A DNA stretch of 34,432 nucleotides, from contig NZ_CBVI010000053.1 of NCBI RefSeq assembly GCF_000513195.1, positions 1 to 34,432 on the forward strand. The letters run 5' to 3'. The translations under genes were made by a program, and so were the position numbers. Numbering within the stretch: the stretch's first letter is position 1; each line of letters begins with the position of its first letter. The notes under the pieces are model-generated. The model saw nothing but the letters and a program-made list of their open reading frames with translations. It did no database searches and was not told where the DNA came from. Source of the DNA: Bacteroides timonensis. Lineage in GTDB: Bacteria; Bacteroidota; Bacteroidia; Bacteroidales; Bacteroidaceae. Positions 17,060 through 25,862 of the stretch are shown here, in pieces.

Positions 17060-18076
17060 ATGACTAAAGTACATTTATTAGGAGCTAACAGAAGCTACGA
17101 CAGAAACGTTCAGACCGTTTCAGTCAATCAGATTGTAGTGTTGGAAGGTTATGCAGGCGGCAGTTACGTTGTCTATGACATCACCCGTGACCGATACGGA
17201 TTTACTTATCATCTCGTACATACAAGCACGTACGACTTCAACACTTCCAATCTCATACGCCCGTTATCCGATAAATTCGGAATAGGCATCTATTACGACA
17301 GCGAGACCCCGACATTTTTAGATCCGCTGGAAACGGCCGCTTTGCTCACCAAGGCCAAGGAGAAGAAAGCGGAGCAGGAACAGAAAGACAAGGAAGCACG
17401 GGAAGAATACGAACGCATCTCTAAAATCGGTGCGGAACGGTTACGCCCCCTTATTCCATCGGACGCAAAAGCCGTCATTGTCGGTGAACTACGGGTAAGT
17501 GAATGCGACAGTTATACCGATTACTACGACTATCGGATAGAGCGGACGGTCATTTTAGGCTTTTCCAAACATACACGCAACCTCTTTTCAGAGATGCGCA
17601 AGTGTGCGGCCAATTTTGAGGGAACGGCACATTTAGCGGAAAACAACGCTGATTATGAACACCGTGAAAACTACAGTATGGGAGACGGCATGTATTTGGG
17701 CAGGCACAAGTATAACGGTTGGACGATTAGCAAAGAGCCGATTTACAGCCTTGAAAAGTTCTTTGAACGGTTTGCACACACCGCAGGGGATGAAGCGAAT
17801 ATTTGCCTGAAAGAACCACAGACCCCGACCGATGCGGCAGAACAGCCGTCTGTATCCGCAGGCCTATCAACCCTCAAACTTGAAATTGTGGAGTACAGCG
17901 AAAAGGCGATAGCCGTATTCGGTGACACCAAGCCGATAAAAGACCTCTTGAAAGGCTTAAACGGCCTTTTCCGTGCAAACCTTACTTATAACGGTGAAAG
18001 GCGTGCAGGGTGGATATACAGTAAGAAGCAGGAGACGAAAGTAAGGGAAGCACTTGCAGCGTGCATCCATGCATAA
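17060..18076 (+). CDS. Conserved mobile-element protein of unknown function
   Basis: 338 residues from the ATG at 17060. The N-terminal 90 residues are beta-rich (VSVNQIVVLEGYAGGSYVVYD). A charged coiled coil follows at about 95-130 (KAKEKKAEQEQKDKEAREEY), then a mixed domain. The last 65 residues (EYSEKAIAVFGDTKPIKDLL, then RAGWIYSKK) form a small domain I have seen at the ends of other Bacteroidales element proteins. No catalytic motif is evident. It is followed by a strong hairpin and then the ParB-like gene, so it may share control with it. Function is unknown. Confidence 0.7.
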   Translation: MTKVHLLGANRSYDRNVQTVSVNQIVVLEGYAGGSYVVYDITRDRYGFTYHLVHTSTYDFNTSNLIRPLSDKFGIGIYYDSETPTFLDPLETAALLTKAKEKKAEQEQKDKEAREEYERISKIGAERLRPLIPSDAKAVIVGELRVSECDSYTDYYDYRIERTVILGFSKHTRNLFSEMRKCAANFEGTAHLAENNADYEHRENYSMGDGMYLGRHKYNGWTISKEPIYSLEKFFERFAHTAGDEANICLKEPQTPTDAAEQPSVSAGLSTLKLEIVEYSEKAIAVFGDTKPIKDLLKGLNGLFRANLTYNGERRAGWIYSKKQETKVREALAACIHA

Positions 18077-18087
18077 TAACAGCAACG

Positions 18088-18111
18088 GCAGGGCGGATTA
18101 CTCCGCCCTGC
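18088..18111 (+). terminator. Hairpin after the gene at 17060
   Basis: GCAGGGCGGA (18088-18097) pairs perfectly with TCCGCCCTGC (18102-18111) around a TTAC loop, 12 bp after the stop codon. There is no T tract, so it may end transcription or protect the 3' end. Confidence 0.65.
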
Positions 18112-18159
18112 TATCAAAAATAAATTCAACTAATTATCAATATTTTAAAATTTATCATT

Positions 18160-20061
18160 ATGAAAACGAGTAAGAAAGTACAGAAGACGAACAACGTACA
18201 GAAATCAGAGAAAGAGACAGCAGAAGTAAAAGTAACCGCTTTGGCAGTCATCCACAAGCCGATGATGTTGATCGGTGGGCAGAATGTGCCCACCGCCACC
18301 GAAGAAGCACCGCAGCAGGCCGAGCTTAAAGCGCCGCTTGCAACGGCCAAAGCCGAAACAGACCTCGATATAACCACCGTACAGCCGAGCGCAGAGAACC
18401 ACCGCAAGACGTTCAATGACGCTTCTTTGCAGGAACTTGCCGACAGCATCCGTGAAGTAGGCGTTTTGCAGGCTATCGCAGTACGCCCACGCACGGCAGG
18501 AGGTTACGAAATCATTTACGGTGAACGCCGTTACCGTGCCTCATTGCTTGCAGGTGCAAAGACGATAAAGGCGACCGTATACAACAACATCACAGACGAT
18601 GAAGCGGAAGATATGTCACTGAGTGAAAATTTGCAGCGTGAGCAGGTGCGCCCCACCGAAGAAGCAAAAGCATTCAAACGCCTGCTTGAAAAGGGCAGAT
18701 ACGATATGTATTCACTTGTAAGCCGTTTCGGGCGGAGTGAAAAGTACATCTACACCCGTCTCAAACTGACCGAACTGTATGCGCCTATCGGTGAACTGCT
18801 GGATAATGACACGATAACAATCAGCGTAGCCGAGGAGATAAGCACCTACGAAGCGCACATCCAAAAGGACGTTTATGAGAAGCATCTCAAAGCAGACAGC
18901 GGAGACAATTGGACGGGATATACATTGAACCTCTTTAAAAAGCATTTTGAGAAATGCTACACCACCGACCTTGAGCAATACAAGTTCGACAAGACAGAAT
19001 GCAAGGCGTGCGTACACAATGCAGCCAATTATAACCTTTTTGCCGAGCATAACGGATGCGGACATTGCACCAACCGCAAATGCCTGGAAACCAAGAATGC
19101 CGCATTCGTGGCAAAGGAAACGGAGAAACTGTTGAAATCCGATCCGAAACTGACCGTTGCCCGACCTTATTACGGCAACCGTAATGACATGGCACTCCAA
19201 AAATTGGACAAGAAAGGGCATGAAATCAAAGAATTTGATTATAACATATCGGCACGGGAATTTCCCAAAGCCCCCGAAGCACCGAAGCAGGAACAGTTTG
19301 CCGAACCGAAGGAGTACCAACAAGCCGTACAGACTTTTGAACAGAAGAACGAGGAATACGCCCGAATGGTGGACGAACTGAACCGAAAGAAGGAAGAAGG
19401 CAGGATAAAGACCTACGTCAAGGTAGGACAGACAGAACCCGAACTTTGCTACGTGGAGATAAACAAGAAAGAAACCGCCCCCGTCACCATCGGGACATTG
19501 CTGGAAAGGGACAAGCGTTTCAAACAGTTGTCAGTCGAGAAGATTGTGGCCGATACAAAGAAAGTAGTCCGTGAAAATGACTACCCCGAAAGTCCTTTCA
19601 CGCAGTATGAGGACGGGATGATGTATTTCATCATGCTGACCAGACTGCAAAGAAAGCATTATCCGCTTTGCGGCATCAAAGACCAGCCGTTGCCGTTGGA
19701 CGAGAAACAGCGCATGAAAATTGTAGCCAAGTTGACGGACGGGCAAAGAACGGTCATCAAACGGGACTTCATCAATCATTTTCTTTGTGAGAACGCTTAC
19801 GGAGACAACAGCACATCCAAGCTGTTAAGGGACTTCGCTAACATGCACTTCCCCGACCAGTACGGACTTGCAAAAGCCACCCACGAGGAAGAGTATCAGA
19901 AACGACACGAACGTTTGGACGAGAGAATCAAGGAGATGAAGAAAGCGGAAAAGGCGGCAGCCAAAGAAGTAGGACAGCAGCCGACAACTGTAGCCGGAAA
20001 GACGGAAAAGAAAGTCACCGCCCCCAAAGCGAAGAAACCGGATAGCGGAAAAGCAGCTTGA
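18160..20061 (+). CDS. ParB/RepB-like DNA-binding protein of the conjugative element
   Basis: 633 residues. Residues about 70-230 hold a ParB N-terminal domain: NHRKTF, LQELADSIREVGVLQAIAVR, the GERRYRAS motif, DEAEDMSLSENLQREQVRP, then a helix-turn-helix region (YSLVSRFGRSEKYIYTRLKL). The middle has a Cys cluster (CKAC..., HNGCGHCTNRKC) that may bind zinc. The C-terminus is Lys/Ala-rich and probably flexible. Such large ParB-like proteins are standard in Bacteroidales conjugative elements. Their role may be regulation or nuclease activity rather than classical partition. No partner ParA is visible in this window. Confidence 0.85.
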   Translation: MKTSKKVQKTNNVQKSEKETAEVKVTALAVIHKPMMLIGGQNVPTATEEAPQQAELKAPLATAKAETDLDITTVQPSAENHRKTFNDASLQELADSIREVGVLQAIAVRPRTAGGYEIIYGERRYRASLLAGAKTIKATVYNNITDDEAEDMSLSENLQREQVRPTEEAKAFKRLLEKGRYDMYSLVSRFGRSEKYIYTRLKLTELYAPIGELLDNDTITISVAEEISTYEAHIQKDVYEKHLKADSGDNWTGYTLNLFKKHFEKCYTTDLEQYKFDKTECKACVHNAANYNLFAEHNGCGHCTNRKCLETKNAAFVAKETEKLLKSDPKLTVARPYYGNRNDMALQKLDKKGHEIKEFDYNISAREFPKAPEAPKQEQFAEPKEYQQAVQTFEQKNEEYARMVDELNRKKEEGRIKTYVKVGQTEPELCYVEINKKETAPVTIGTLLERDKRFKQLSVEKIVADTKKVVRENDYPESPFTQYEDGMMYFIMLTRLQRKHYPLCGIKDQPLPLDEKQRMKIVAKLTDGQRTVIKRDFINHFLCENAYGDNSTSKLLRDFANMHFPDQYGLAKATHEEEYQKRHERLDERIKEMKKAEKAAAKEVGQQPTTVAGKTEKKVTAPKAKKPDSGKAA

Positions 20062-20069
20062 AACAGCAG

Positions 20070-20099
20070 GTGTGCCGGAGACAGTTCCGGCACACTTTT
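20070..20099 (+). terminator. Rho-independent terminator after the ParB-like gene
   Basis: GTGTGCCGGA (20070-20079) pairs with TCCGGCACAC (20086-20095), followed by TTTT, eight bases after the stop codon. Confidence 0.8.
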
Positions 20100-20175
20100 C
20101 CCACCCATGCGGTAGGGCAGGGCCGGACGACCCCACCCACACCGCCACCGTAACCACCATTCACACCATTACCGT

Positions 20176-20415
20176 ATGAAATATATCAGAATATCCCCGA
20201 ACGTAGAATATTCCACCGATATGGAATATTTCATTGAAAATCAAATCATTTGCATGGTAAGTAAAGAAGGCACGAAGTTTTGCAGCCTGATAGAGAACCG
20301 ATTGTTTATGCGCTCCGACAGCCGCCATATCAGCAGGCGGATGCAACTGAACATCATGCGCGAAATCCACGAAGACATTTGCCGTCTACGATACGGCGGC
20401 GAACCCGTGGACTGA
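20176..20415 (+). CDS. Small hypothetical protein of the element
   Basis: 79 residues (MKYIRISPNVEYSTDMEYF...). It has no signal peptide, no membrane segment and no motif I know. It is Arg- and Ile-rich with a basic middle (RSDSRHISRRMQLN). It is intact, bounded by terminators on both sides (20070-20099 and 20453-20489), so it is probably a single-gene transcript. Confidence 0.6.
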   Translation: MKYIRISPNVEYSTDMEYFIENQIICMVSKEGTKFCSLIENRLFMRSDSRHISRRMQLNIMREIHEDICRLRYGGEPVD

Positions 20416-20452
20416 CCTGCCACACCCCACACCTGCAAAAGACATCTGAAAA

Positions 20453-20489
20453 AAGTCGTGCAATCATAATGCGGTTGCACGGCTTTTTT
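20453..20489 (+). terminator. Strong Rho-independent terminator
   Basis: AAGTCGTGCAA (20453-20463) pairs with TTGCACGGCTT (20475-20485) through 11 pairs, one of them G-U, followed by a six-T run (20484-20489). Confidence 0.85.
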
Positions 20490-20581
20490 CTATTTTTGTG
20501 CAGTTGAATTTTAAAAAGGATATTTATAAGACTAAAAAAGTTGAATGATTACATATTAAAATAGCTTTTAGCTGTTTATTC

Positions 20582-20724
20582 TACTCTCGAAACGACCAAT
20601 TTTAATGCAGGAGAATAAACGGGCGAAGTCCTTGTCATACGCTTATGGCACGGTCTTAACTCGTTTCCTGCATGGGTGCTTGGTCGTACCTGAGAGTAAA
20701 ACTTGTTAAGTACCGTGCTTTTTT
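20582..20724 (+). ncRNA. Structured leader RNA or pseudoknot candidate ending in a terminator
   Basis: A long stem is formed by TACTCTC (20582-20588) with GAGAGTA (20692-20698), ACGACCAA (20592-20599) with TTGGTCGT (20680-20687), and ATGCAGGA (20605-20612) with TCCTGCAT (20666-20673). In its loop, GCACGGTCTTAAC (20648-20660) is complementary, with one bulge, to GTTAAGTACCGTGC (20705-20718), which lies outside the stem and is followed directly by six T. The two helices are either a pseudoknot or exclusive states of a terminator switch. The next gene (20778) starts 54 bp after the T run. The rest of the 361-bp gap 20416-20777 holds only the terminator above. Confidence 0.75.
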
Positions 20725-20777
20725 CGATACATAACAAGATGTTACTGACAAGGTATTAATCAATAAATCATAGCAAG

Positions 20778-21239
20778 ATGTACAATAAGAACGCTGCCAT
20801 TATCGGCTGCACCATTGAAAAGACAACAAAATACGACCAATTCAGAGAAGATAAAATCCGTATGGAACTCTACCGGTGCATTCTTTCCCTATATAATGAA
20901 GGATACCGCACATTCTCCTGCCACCTGAATACATATATCGGATTGTTGGCGGCCGATACGATAGTCATGCTGCGCGAAGCGGACAAATGCCCGGACATCA
21001 TTCTCTCGGCAGTCATACCTGAAACGCCTTATCCGGCAGGAGCCGACAAACTATATGGCGCTTTATATGAGGACTTGATGAAGCTGGTCGACAGCAAAGA
21101 TATACTTCCTGAAAATAGCTGTATTCAAAATGCACTTGCCGGTAATCACATCATTTGTTATTATGAAGATTCATCCGAAGAAATCGGTCACGTGCGTACA
21201 TCCGGCATTTCCTTTACCAATATCCGGAAAATGATATAG
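20778..21239 (+). CDS. SLOG-fold DUF1273 (YpsA-like) protein, divergent
   Basis: 153 residues. The order matches DUF1273/YpsA: a first strand AAIIGCTIE in place of the usual TGHR, then a helix RMELYRCILSLYNEGYRTFS, LLAADTIVMLREA where the family has a G-x-D-xxAA motif, a strand IILSAVIPE, and a second Rossmann strand GNHIICYYE. SLOG proteins are thought to bind nucleotide-type ligands. The usual Gly-rich GMAxGxD loop is replaced by SCHLNTYIGLLAAD, so ligand binding may be altered. It follows the structured RNA at 20582-20724. It is convergent with the M48 gene, 17 bp away. Confidence 0.55.
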   Translation: MYNKNAAIIGCTIEKTTKYDQFREDKIRMELYRCILSLYNEGYRTFSCHLNTYIGLLAADTIVMLREADKCPDIILSAVIPETPYPAGADKLYGALYEDLMKLVDSKDILPENSCIQNALAGNHIICYYEDSSEEIGHVRTSGISFTNIRKMI

Positions 21240-21256
21240 CGGGCATTCGATTCCGG

Positions 21257-22171
21257 CTATTGGAGCAGCTTTTCCAGCCGTGCGATCCGCTTCTCCGTTG
21301 ACGGATGCGTACTCATGATATATTCGGTAAACGAAGTCCGTTCCCCGCCCGTCTCCGCCACCGCCAGCCGCCGTAGGAACGAGAGCAGGCCTTCCCCGCA
21401 ACCATAGCGCACCGCATACGTGTCGCAACGGTATTCGGCGTATTTGTTGATATTCACATCGGCTATCCGGCTGATACCGTAAATTGTGTGGTGCAACAGC
21501 TTGTAGGCACTCCACCACAGCTTCGCTATCCCCACCACGGCAAAGCGGACGGCAGGAACCATGGCAATCATAAAATTCCCTATCACGCCGAAGACCAGAG
21601 CCGGGATAAGGAACAGCCCGTACAAACAGCGGTAGCCCAGCGACTGCATCGAAAAGAGAAGTACCTGATAGACGAAATCGTAATGCGATATATGTCCCAC
21701 TTCGTGGCAGATAATCCCTTTGAGTTCCTCATCCGAGGCCGCACCGAGTATGCCGCCCGTCAGACCGATTGTATTGAAACCGAAAGTCACGGCATTCGTG
21801 CGTGCATCCCGGTTACGGTAAATATTCAGCTTCCTTTCCATCCCCATTTCCAAGAGCAGACGTTCCAGCCGTGCCTGTTCATTGGCATCCAGCGGTTTGT
21901 AGCCCTCTTTCATCCGCATCAGCCACACGTTCAGCGGTGAAAGACTGTAGAGGATGTAGAGCAGTACGATATAGAAAGGCATCGAATAGACCAGATGATG
22001 CGCGAAGGAATATTGGGCAAACAATCCCGGCAGGAATGAAGGAGCCACCCAGCCGACAATTGCCAGCAGCAGGACGTAAAAGGCCGAGATAAGGATAATG
22101 TTAATCACTGTCACATAAGCAAGCAGAAGCAGCTTGAATAAAATGCGTAATATTCTGAGTGTTGTTTTCAT
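21257..22171 (-). CDS. M48-family membrane zinc metallopeptidase
   Basis: 304 residues. Two or more membrane helices (about 8-36 and 58-82) precede the catalytic domain. The zinc motif is HEVGH at 156-160, with ISHYDF after it, and a likely third ligand in KYAEYRCDTYA near residue 250. The layout matches HtpX/Ste24-type peptidases that act on membrane proteins. It lies downstream of traQ on the same strand, but a terminator at 22275-22298 suggests its own promoter in 22172-22270. It may process or degrade transfer-apparatus proteins (inference). Confidence 0.85.
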   Translation of the reverse strand: MKTTLRILRILFKLLLLAYVTVINIILISAFYVLLLAIVGWVAPSFLPGLFAQYSFAHHLVYSMPFYIVLLYILYSLSPLNVWLMRMKEGYKPLDANEQARLERLLLEMGMERKLNIYRNRDARTNAVTFGFNTIGLTGGILGAASDEELKGIICHEVGHISHYDFVYQVLLFSMQSLGYRCLYGLFLIPALVFGVIGNFMIAMVPAVRFAVVGIAKLWWSAYKLLHHTIYGISRIADVNINKYAEYRCDTYAVRYGCGEGLLSFLRRLAVAETGGERTSFTEYIMSTHPSTEKRIARLEKLLQ

Positions 22172-22274
22172 GTGCTTATAAATTTAAAACGGTCGGTAAA
22201 TATAGAAAGTTAATTTGAATCACCGGGTGGGTAAATCAATCAAATTACTGCCATCCGGCTAAATTCATGTAATG

Positions 22275-22298
22275 AAAAACGGCGGGATGCCCCGCCGT
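22275..22298 (-). terminator. Terminator of the tra operon
   Basis: On the minus strand ACGGCGGG and CCCGCCGT pair around a GCAT loop and are followed by a T run (plus-strand A run at 22275-22279). It lies 27 bp after the traQ stop. Confidence 0.85.
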
Positions 22299-22324
22299 CC
22301 TTATTCAATAGGTATCGGTAACAG

Positions 22325-22786
22325 CTATTCTTCTGCCGTACCGCTTTCCGTATCAAACGTCACCGTCATTTCCCTTTCCTGCCCGAAATTATCACGGACA
22401 AAGAATTTCAGTTCCGAGCGTTTGGCGCTTGTCGAACGGTAAAAGAGCGTGAACACCTGTTTCACCGGATTTTCGGTATCCAGCCTCGGCACTTCTGCCA
22501 GCGGCTTCACTTCCCGGTTGACGAGTTTCACGCCTTCACTGTCGGAGACTTCGCCCTTACCTTCCACTTGTATATATCCTATTTCATACTCCGCCTTTTC
22601 ATAGTCCCCTTCACGGTCAAGATAAAAGCGTATCTCCACCGTTTCACCCGTTGCAATCTGTTTTTGCAGATACCAGGAAGAGAGCTTGAAATCATAGTCC
22701 TGCCGGATGTCAATCCCATCATCGCATGAACCGAGCGCCAGCACCGTAACCAGTGCGGCTATACATTTATATAATACATTTTTCAT
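22325..22786 (-). CDS. traQ: Conjugative transposon protein TraQ (DUF3872)
   Basis: 153 residues. Lipoprotein signal with lipobox ALGSCDD, then the DUF3872 body: DYDFKLSSWYLQKQIATGE, VEIRFYLDREGDYE, VFTLFYRSTS and ELKFFVRDNFGQ. It is a periplasmic or outer-membrane part of the Bacteroidales mating apparatus. It is the last gene of the operon. In the classical CTnDOT order a DNA primase gene (traP) lies between traO and traQ; here traO ends 25 bp away, so traP is absent. Confidence 0.85.
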   Translation of the reverse strand: MKNVLYKCIAALVTVLALGSCDDGIDIRQDYDFKLSSWYLQKQIATGETVEIRFYLDREGDYEKAEYEIGYIQVEGKGEVSDSEGVKLVNREVKPLAEVPRLDTENPVKQVFTLFYRSTSAKRSELKFFVRDNFGQEREMTVTFDTESGTAEE

Positions 22787-22810
22787 TCTTATTTCTCCTT
22801 TCTTTTTTCG

Positions 22811-23398
22811 TTAGTTGATTATAAAGCGAACGCCCAATCCTATCTGTGTATGGAAGTTTCCCGCATCCATTCCGAAGAGCGCCCTTTGCTTCACCTGCAT
22901 CAGCAGGATGATACGGTCTGTCAGGTAGACATCGAAAGCCGCCGTAAGGCCGCCGCCATAGATAAAACTGTCACCATTCGTAACTGCCGCCCCGTCAGAA
23001 AGCAGGGAAGTACCCCAGTTAATTGTCTCGAGGCCGCCCAGTGCGGAAAGTCCGATACGGAAACTGACATTCCGGCCCTTGTCCGACAATACGGGAATGA
23101 AATAGCCGAGTTCCCCCGTGAACTGCGCTTTCGGTATTGCCTTGTTCTCATAGGTGTACTCCTTTATCTGATAATCCAGACCGTACAGCCAATAGGTCCG
23201 GTTACGGTTGGTACGTGTAAAGGCCAGCGAGGTGAAGTAATGACGCTCACCACCACTTTTTCATGAAAGGAAATGATCGACTCCACCCGTTGTAAACTGT
23301 ATGCCGGTCTGTCCCGGCAGGTCACGCTGTGCGTATGCCTCGTCTGCACCGAAGAGCAACGTCACGGCTACCGCCAATATGAATAATATTCTTTGCAT
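22811..23398 (-). CDS. traO: Conjugative transposon protein TraO, interrupted by in-frame TGA
   Basis: Outer-membrane beta-barrel-like transfer protein. The start is ATG at 23396-23398 with signal peptide MQRILFILAVAVTLLFG. Codon 46 is TGA (23261-23263), followed by AAA. The frame continues without loss: KSGGERHYFTSLAFTRTNRN, YWLYGLDYQIKEY, GLSALGGLETINWG to GLGVRFIIN. A Trp at this place is plausible but the N-terminal segment varies in the family, so this is the least certain of the eight TGA codons. Length with readthrough is about 195 residues, normal for TraO. Confidence 0.75.
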
Positions 23399-23421
23399 AT
23401 ACATATATTATATAGGAGTTA

Positions 23422-24321
23422 TTATTTCAGATGCAGTTCACTGATTGGTTTTGCCGCCACAAGGTCGGTGTTCTCTATACGGAACGTCTGGTGGCGGGCA
23501 CCGCCTTTCTCGTAAATCTCCACTACCAGCAACTTGTCATCCGGCAGGGTGAGCTTGGGCAGTACGAATATATTGCGTACCGTGGCTTTTCCGTCCACTG
23601 TCGTCAGACGGTTGTATGTCCTTACCGGTTCGATGAAGTTCTCCTGCATGGCCGTACGCTTGGCCACTTTCTTGTCGATGATTTTAAAGCGGATATAGTC
23701 AATGTCAAACGATATATCCGAACTGTTGCGCACGGAAGTATGCAGGTACAGCAGGTCATTGTTGATATAAAGCCCCTTGAGCAATGTCTGAATCCCGTAC
23801 TTCTTGCAGCCGATATGTTTGATGTCCCTTTTGTTCTTCTTATACAGCGTATACATGATGCGGTTTACCACCAGCGGTGTCTCCCCGCCCAGTTCCTTCA
23901 GCTTCACGAACATGCGGTCGCCTGCAACTCCGCCTTCGGGATTGTCCCGCAGCCAGTCCTCCATCTCAATGGAAAGCTGTGCCGGCTCGTCCTTATAGAC
24001 CACATTAAATGAGTAGAAACAACCGTCGGCAGTGATGACGGAGAAGTTTGTTTCCCCCTCAAAGCCTTTTACCGCCGCCTTGATGCGTACCACGTTTTCC
24101 GCTCCCGTGGCCTTGTCCGCAATGATGTCGAACGACCCTAAATCCACGTATTTCACTTCCGAAGGGAAAAGGATATGCACGGTCTTCTGGAAAGTCACCT
24201 CAATCTTATGCGGTGCGATAATCTGATTGGTAGGGAAAATCCTTGTTTCCACCGGTTCCTGCGCTTTTACTCCCAGCAGAGAGAAAAGCATGACTATTGA
24301 TAAAATAATTCTTGTCTTCAT
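23422..24321 (-). CDS. traN: Conjugative transposon protein TraN (DUF4138)
   Basis: 299 residues with a signal peptide (MKTRIILSIVMLFSLLGVKA). The body is DUF4138: IAPHKIEVTFQKTVHILFPS, VKYVDLGSFDIIADKA, NVVRIKAAV and DIDYIRFKIIDKKVAKRTA. It is the VirB9-like periplasmic component that pairs with TraM. It is intact, 8 bp before which TraM ends. Confidence 0.9.
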   Translation of the reverse strand: MKTRIILSIVMLFSLLGVKAQEPVETRIFPTNQIIAPHKIEVTFQKTVHILFPSEVKYVDLGSFDIIADKATGAENVVRIKAAVKGFEGETNFSVITADGCFYSFNVVYKDEPAQLSIEMEDWLRDNPEGGVAGDRMFVKLKELGGETPLVVNRIMYTLYKKNKRDIKHIGCKKYGIQTLLKGLYINNDLLYLHTSVRNSSDISFDIDYIRFKIIDKKVAKRTAMQENFIEPVRTYNRLTTVDGKATVRNIFVLPKLTLPDDKLLVVEIYEKGGARHQTFRIENTDLVAAKPISELHLK

Positions 24322-24328
24322 AATCTGA

Positions 24329-25597
24329 TTATTGTTTTTTGGATATTAATAAAAGTTGGTAATTAGCTTTCACGGACACTTTCACTTCCCGCATCTTTGC
24401 GGCAAGGTATTGCGAACCGCCGCTGAGCACGCCCCTTGTCACGTCCATGACGAGTTGTTGCGAGGCGCTGCGGGCAAACGATATGCTTGTCCCGAAGCCG
24501 CTTCCGATATTGGCGGCGGCTTCTTTCATGGCGGTACGCTCTGCGGTGTTCGGTACGAAAAGTCCGGCCTGCCCGTCCATGTCGTAAGCCGCCAGTTCCA
24601 CCGGTAGTATATTACCGCCGCTTTCAATGGAGTTCACGCTGACCGCCATCCGCTGCCCCTCGATACGCACCGTGCCGAATAGCGGAGTATTGGCAGGCAC
24701 AAGCACACCGCCCACTTGCAGCGGTTCCAACAGCCGGAACCTGATACGTGATCCGGTAGTTACAGTCTGGTCTTCCGCCACGCAGGCACGTATCGTATTG
24801 GCTCCGGCAAGCTGTCCGCCACCTACGGCCGTAGTAAAACCGTAATTGCGGGGTACCGTGTCAAGCGGCGGAGGTGCGGCCAGTGACGAAACCACGTTTT
24901 CCGCAGCACGTCCGGCAGCTATGGCGGCAGGATTTCCGGTACCCGTACCACCGGCAGGCTGTATGCTTTTCACCTGTCCGCCCGTCTGTCCGGGAAAATA
25001 GCGTGCCGCCATTTCATACGATTTCTCCATCAGTTCCAGCGGGTCTTGTCCTTTCCGTTCACGTTCCAGCTTTTCGCTCAGCTCTTTCACCTGCCGTTCC
25101 AGTTCGCTCACCCTCGGACTTTCCTTCGGCTCCTGATAGAACGAGGTGATCTGCCTCGAAATCTGCCGCTGCTTTTCTCTGGACTCCCTGATAGCATCCG
25201 CCTTCGGTGCTTTTTCTTCCGGTTCAAGCGTGTCCGGTGTCAGATATCCCCCAGCCATGTCCTGCAAGGTTCTCACTTTTTCCTGCCGGCGTTTCTTCAT
25301 CTCTTCCAGTTCGTAAGCCTTCTGTTTGTCAGCCATCGTTTCGGGTGCGATAGCGTCGGGTATCGTCGTATTGATTCCCGCCATGCCTTCCACCTTTTCA
25401 GGTGCGTCCGGTTTGAAGATAAACCAGATGAACCCGGCACAAAGCAGGGAGAGGAAAGCCACTACACCATAGAATTTAAGTTTCTCTGCGGCTTTGCCGC
25501 CCGGCTTCTTTTCCTTTTCGGATGCGGATTCCGCTTTCTGCGATTCCGGTTCCTTTTCTTTCTCTTCTTTCTTATCGGATTGTGTCATTGGATACAT
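24329..25597 (-). CDS. traM: Conjugative transposon protein TraM
   Basis: About 422 residues, or 419 if the ATG for MTQSDKK is used. A charged cytoplasmic N-terminus, one membrane helix (FYGVVAFLSLLCAGFIWFIF at about 41-61), coiled-coil segments and a C-terminal VirB10-like domain (IRACVAEDQTVTTGSRIRFR, VPANTPLFGTVRIEGQRM). It is expected to span the envelope. Its start overlaps the end of traL by 26 bp, a sign of translational coupling. No stop lesions. Confidence 0.88.
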   Translation of the reverse strand: MYPMTQSDKKEEKEKEPESQKAESASEKEKKPGGKAAEKLKFYGVVAFLSLLCAGFIWFIFKPDAPEKVEGMAGINTTIPDAIAPETMADKQKAYELEEMKKRRQEKVRTLQDMAGGYLTPDTLEPEEKAPKADAIRESREKQRQISRQITSFYQEPKESPRVSELERQVKELSEKLERERKGQDPLELMEKSYEMAARYFPGQTGGQVKSIQPAGGTGTGNPAAIAAGRAAENVVSSLAAPPPLDTVPRNYGFTTAVGGGQLAGANTIRACVAEDQTVTTGSRIRFRLLEPLQVGGVLVPANTPLFGTVRIEGQRMAVSVNSIESGGNILPVELAAYDMDGQAGLFVPNTAERTAMKEAAANIGSGFGTSISFARSASQQLVMDVTRGVLSGGSQYLAAKMREVKVSVKANYQLLLISKKQ

Positions 25598-25862
25598 TGT
25601 TATTTAATGGTTGGATACTGTCCGTTTGGGGAAGCACGATCCTTTGGATGTGCTGCACCTCAATCGGAAATTTGTCTTTTCCGCAAAATCCGCCCACGAT
25701 ATAGGCAAGATCCACAGCGGCGAAAAGTCCGAGCAGGTAAAGGATAATCATCCTTTGCTGCCGGTAGCTCAACCGCTGCCAGCGTTTGCGGAGTCTCATT
25801 ATATAGCGGTCTTTCCCCGTTCTAAGCGAGCGGAAGGCCTTTGTCATTCCGTTATCTTTCAT
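25572..25862 (-). CDS. traL: Conjugative transposon protein TraL (DUF3989-like)
   Basis: 96 residues. A basic N-terminus (LRTGKDRYIMRLRKRWQRLS) precedes one membrane helix (MIILYLLGLFAAVDLAYIVGG). Size, topology and place between traK and traM fit TraL. It overlaps traK by 11 bp and traM by 26 bp. Confidence 0.75.
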   Translation of the reverse strand: MKDNGMTKAFRSLRTGKDRYIMRLRKRWQRLSYRQQRMIILYLLGLFAAVDLAYIVGGFCGKDKFPIEVQHIQRIVLPQTDSIQPLNNNVSNDTIR

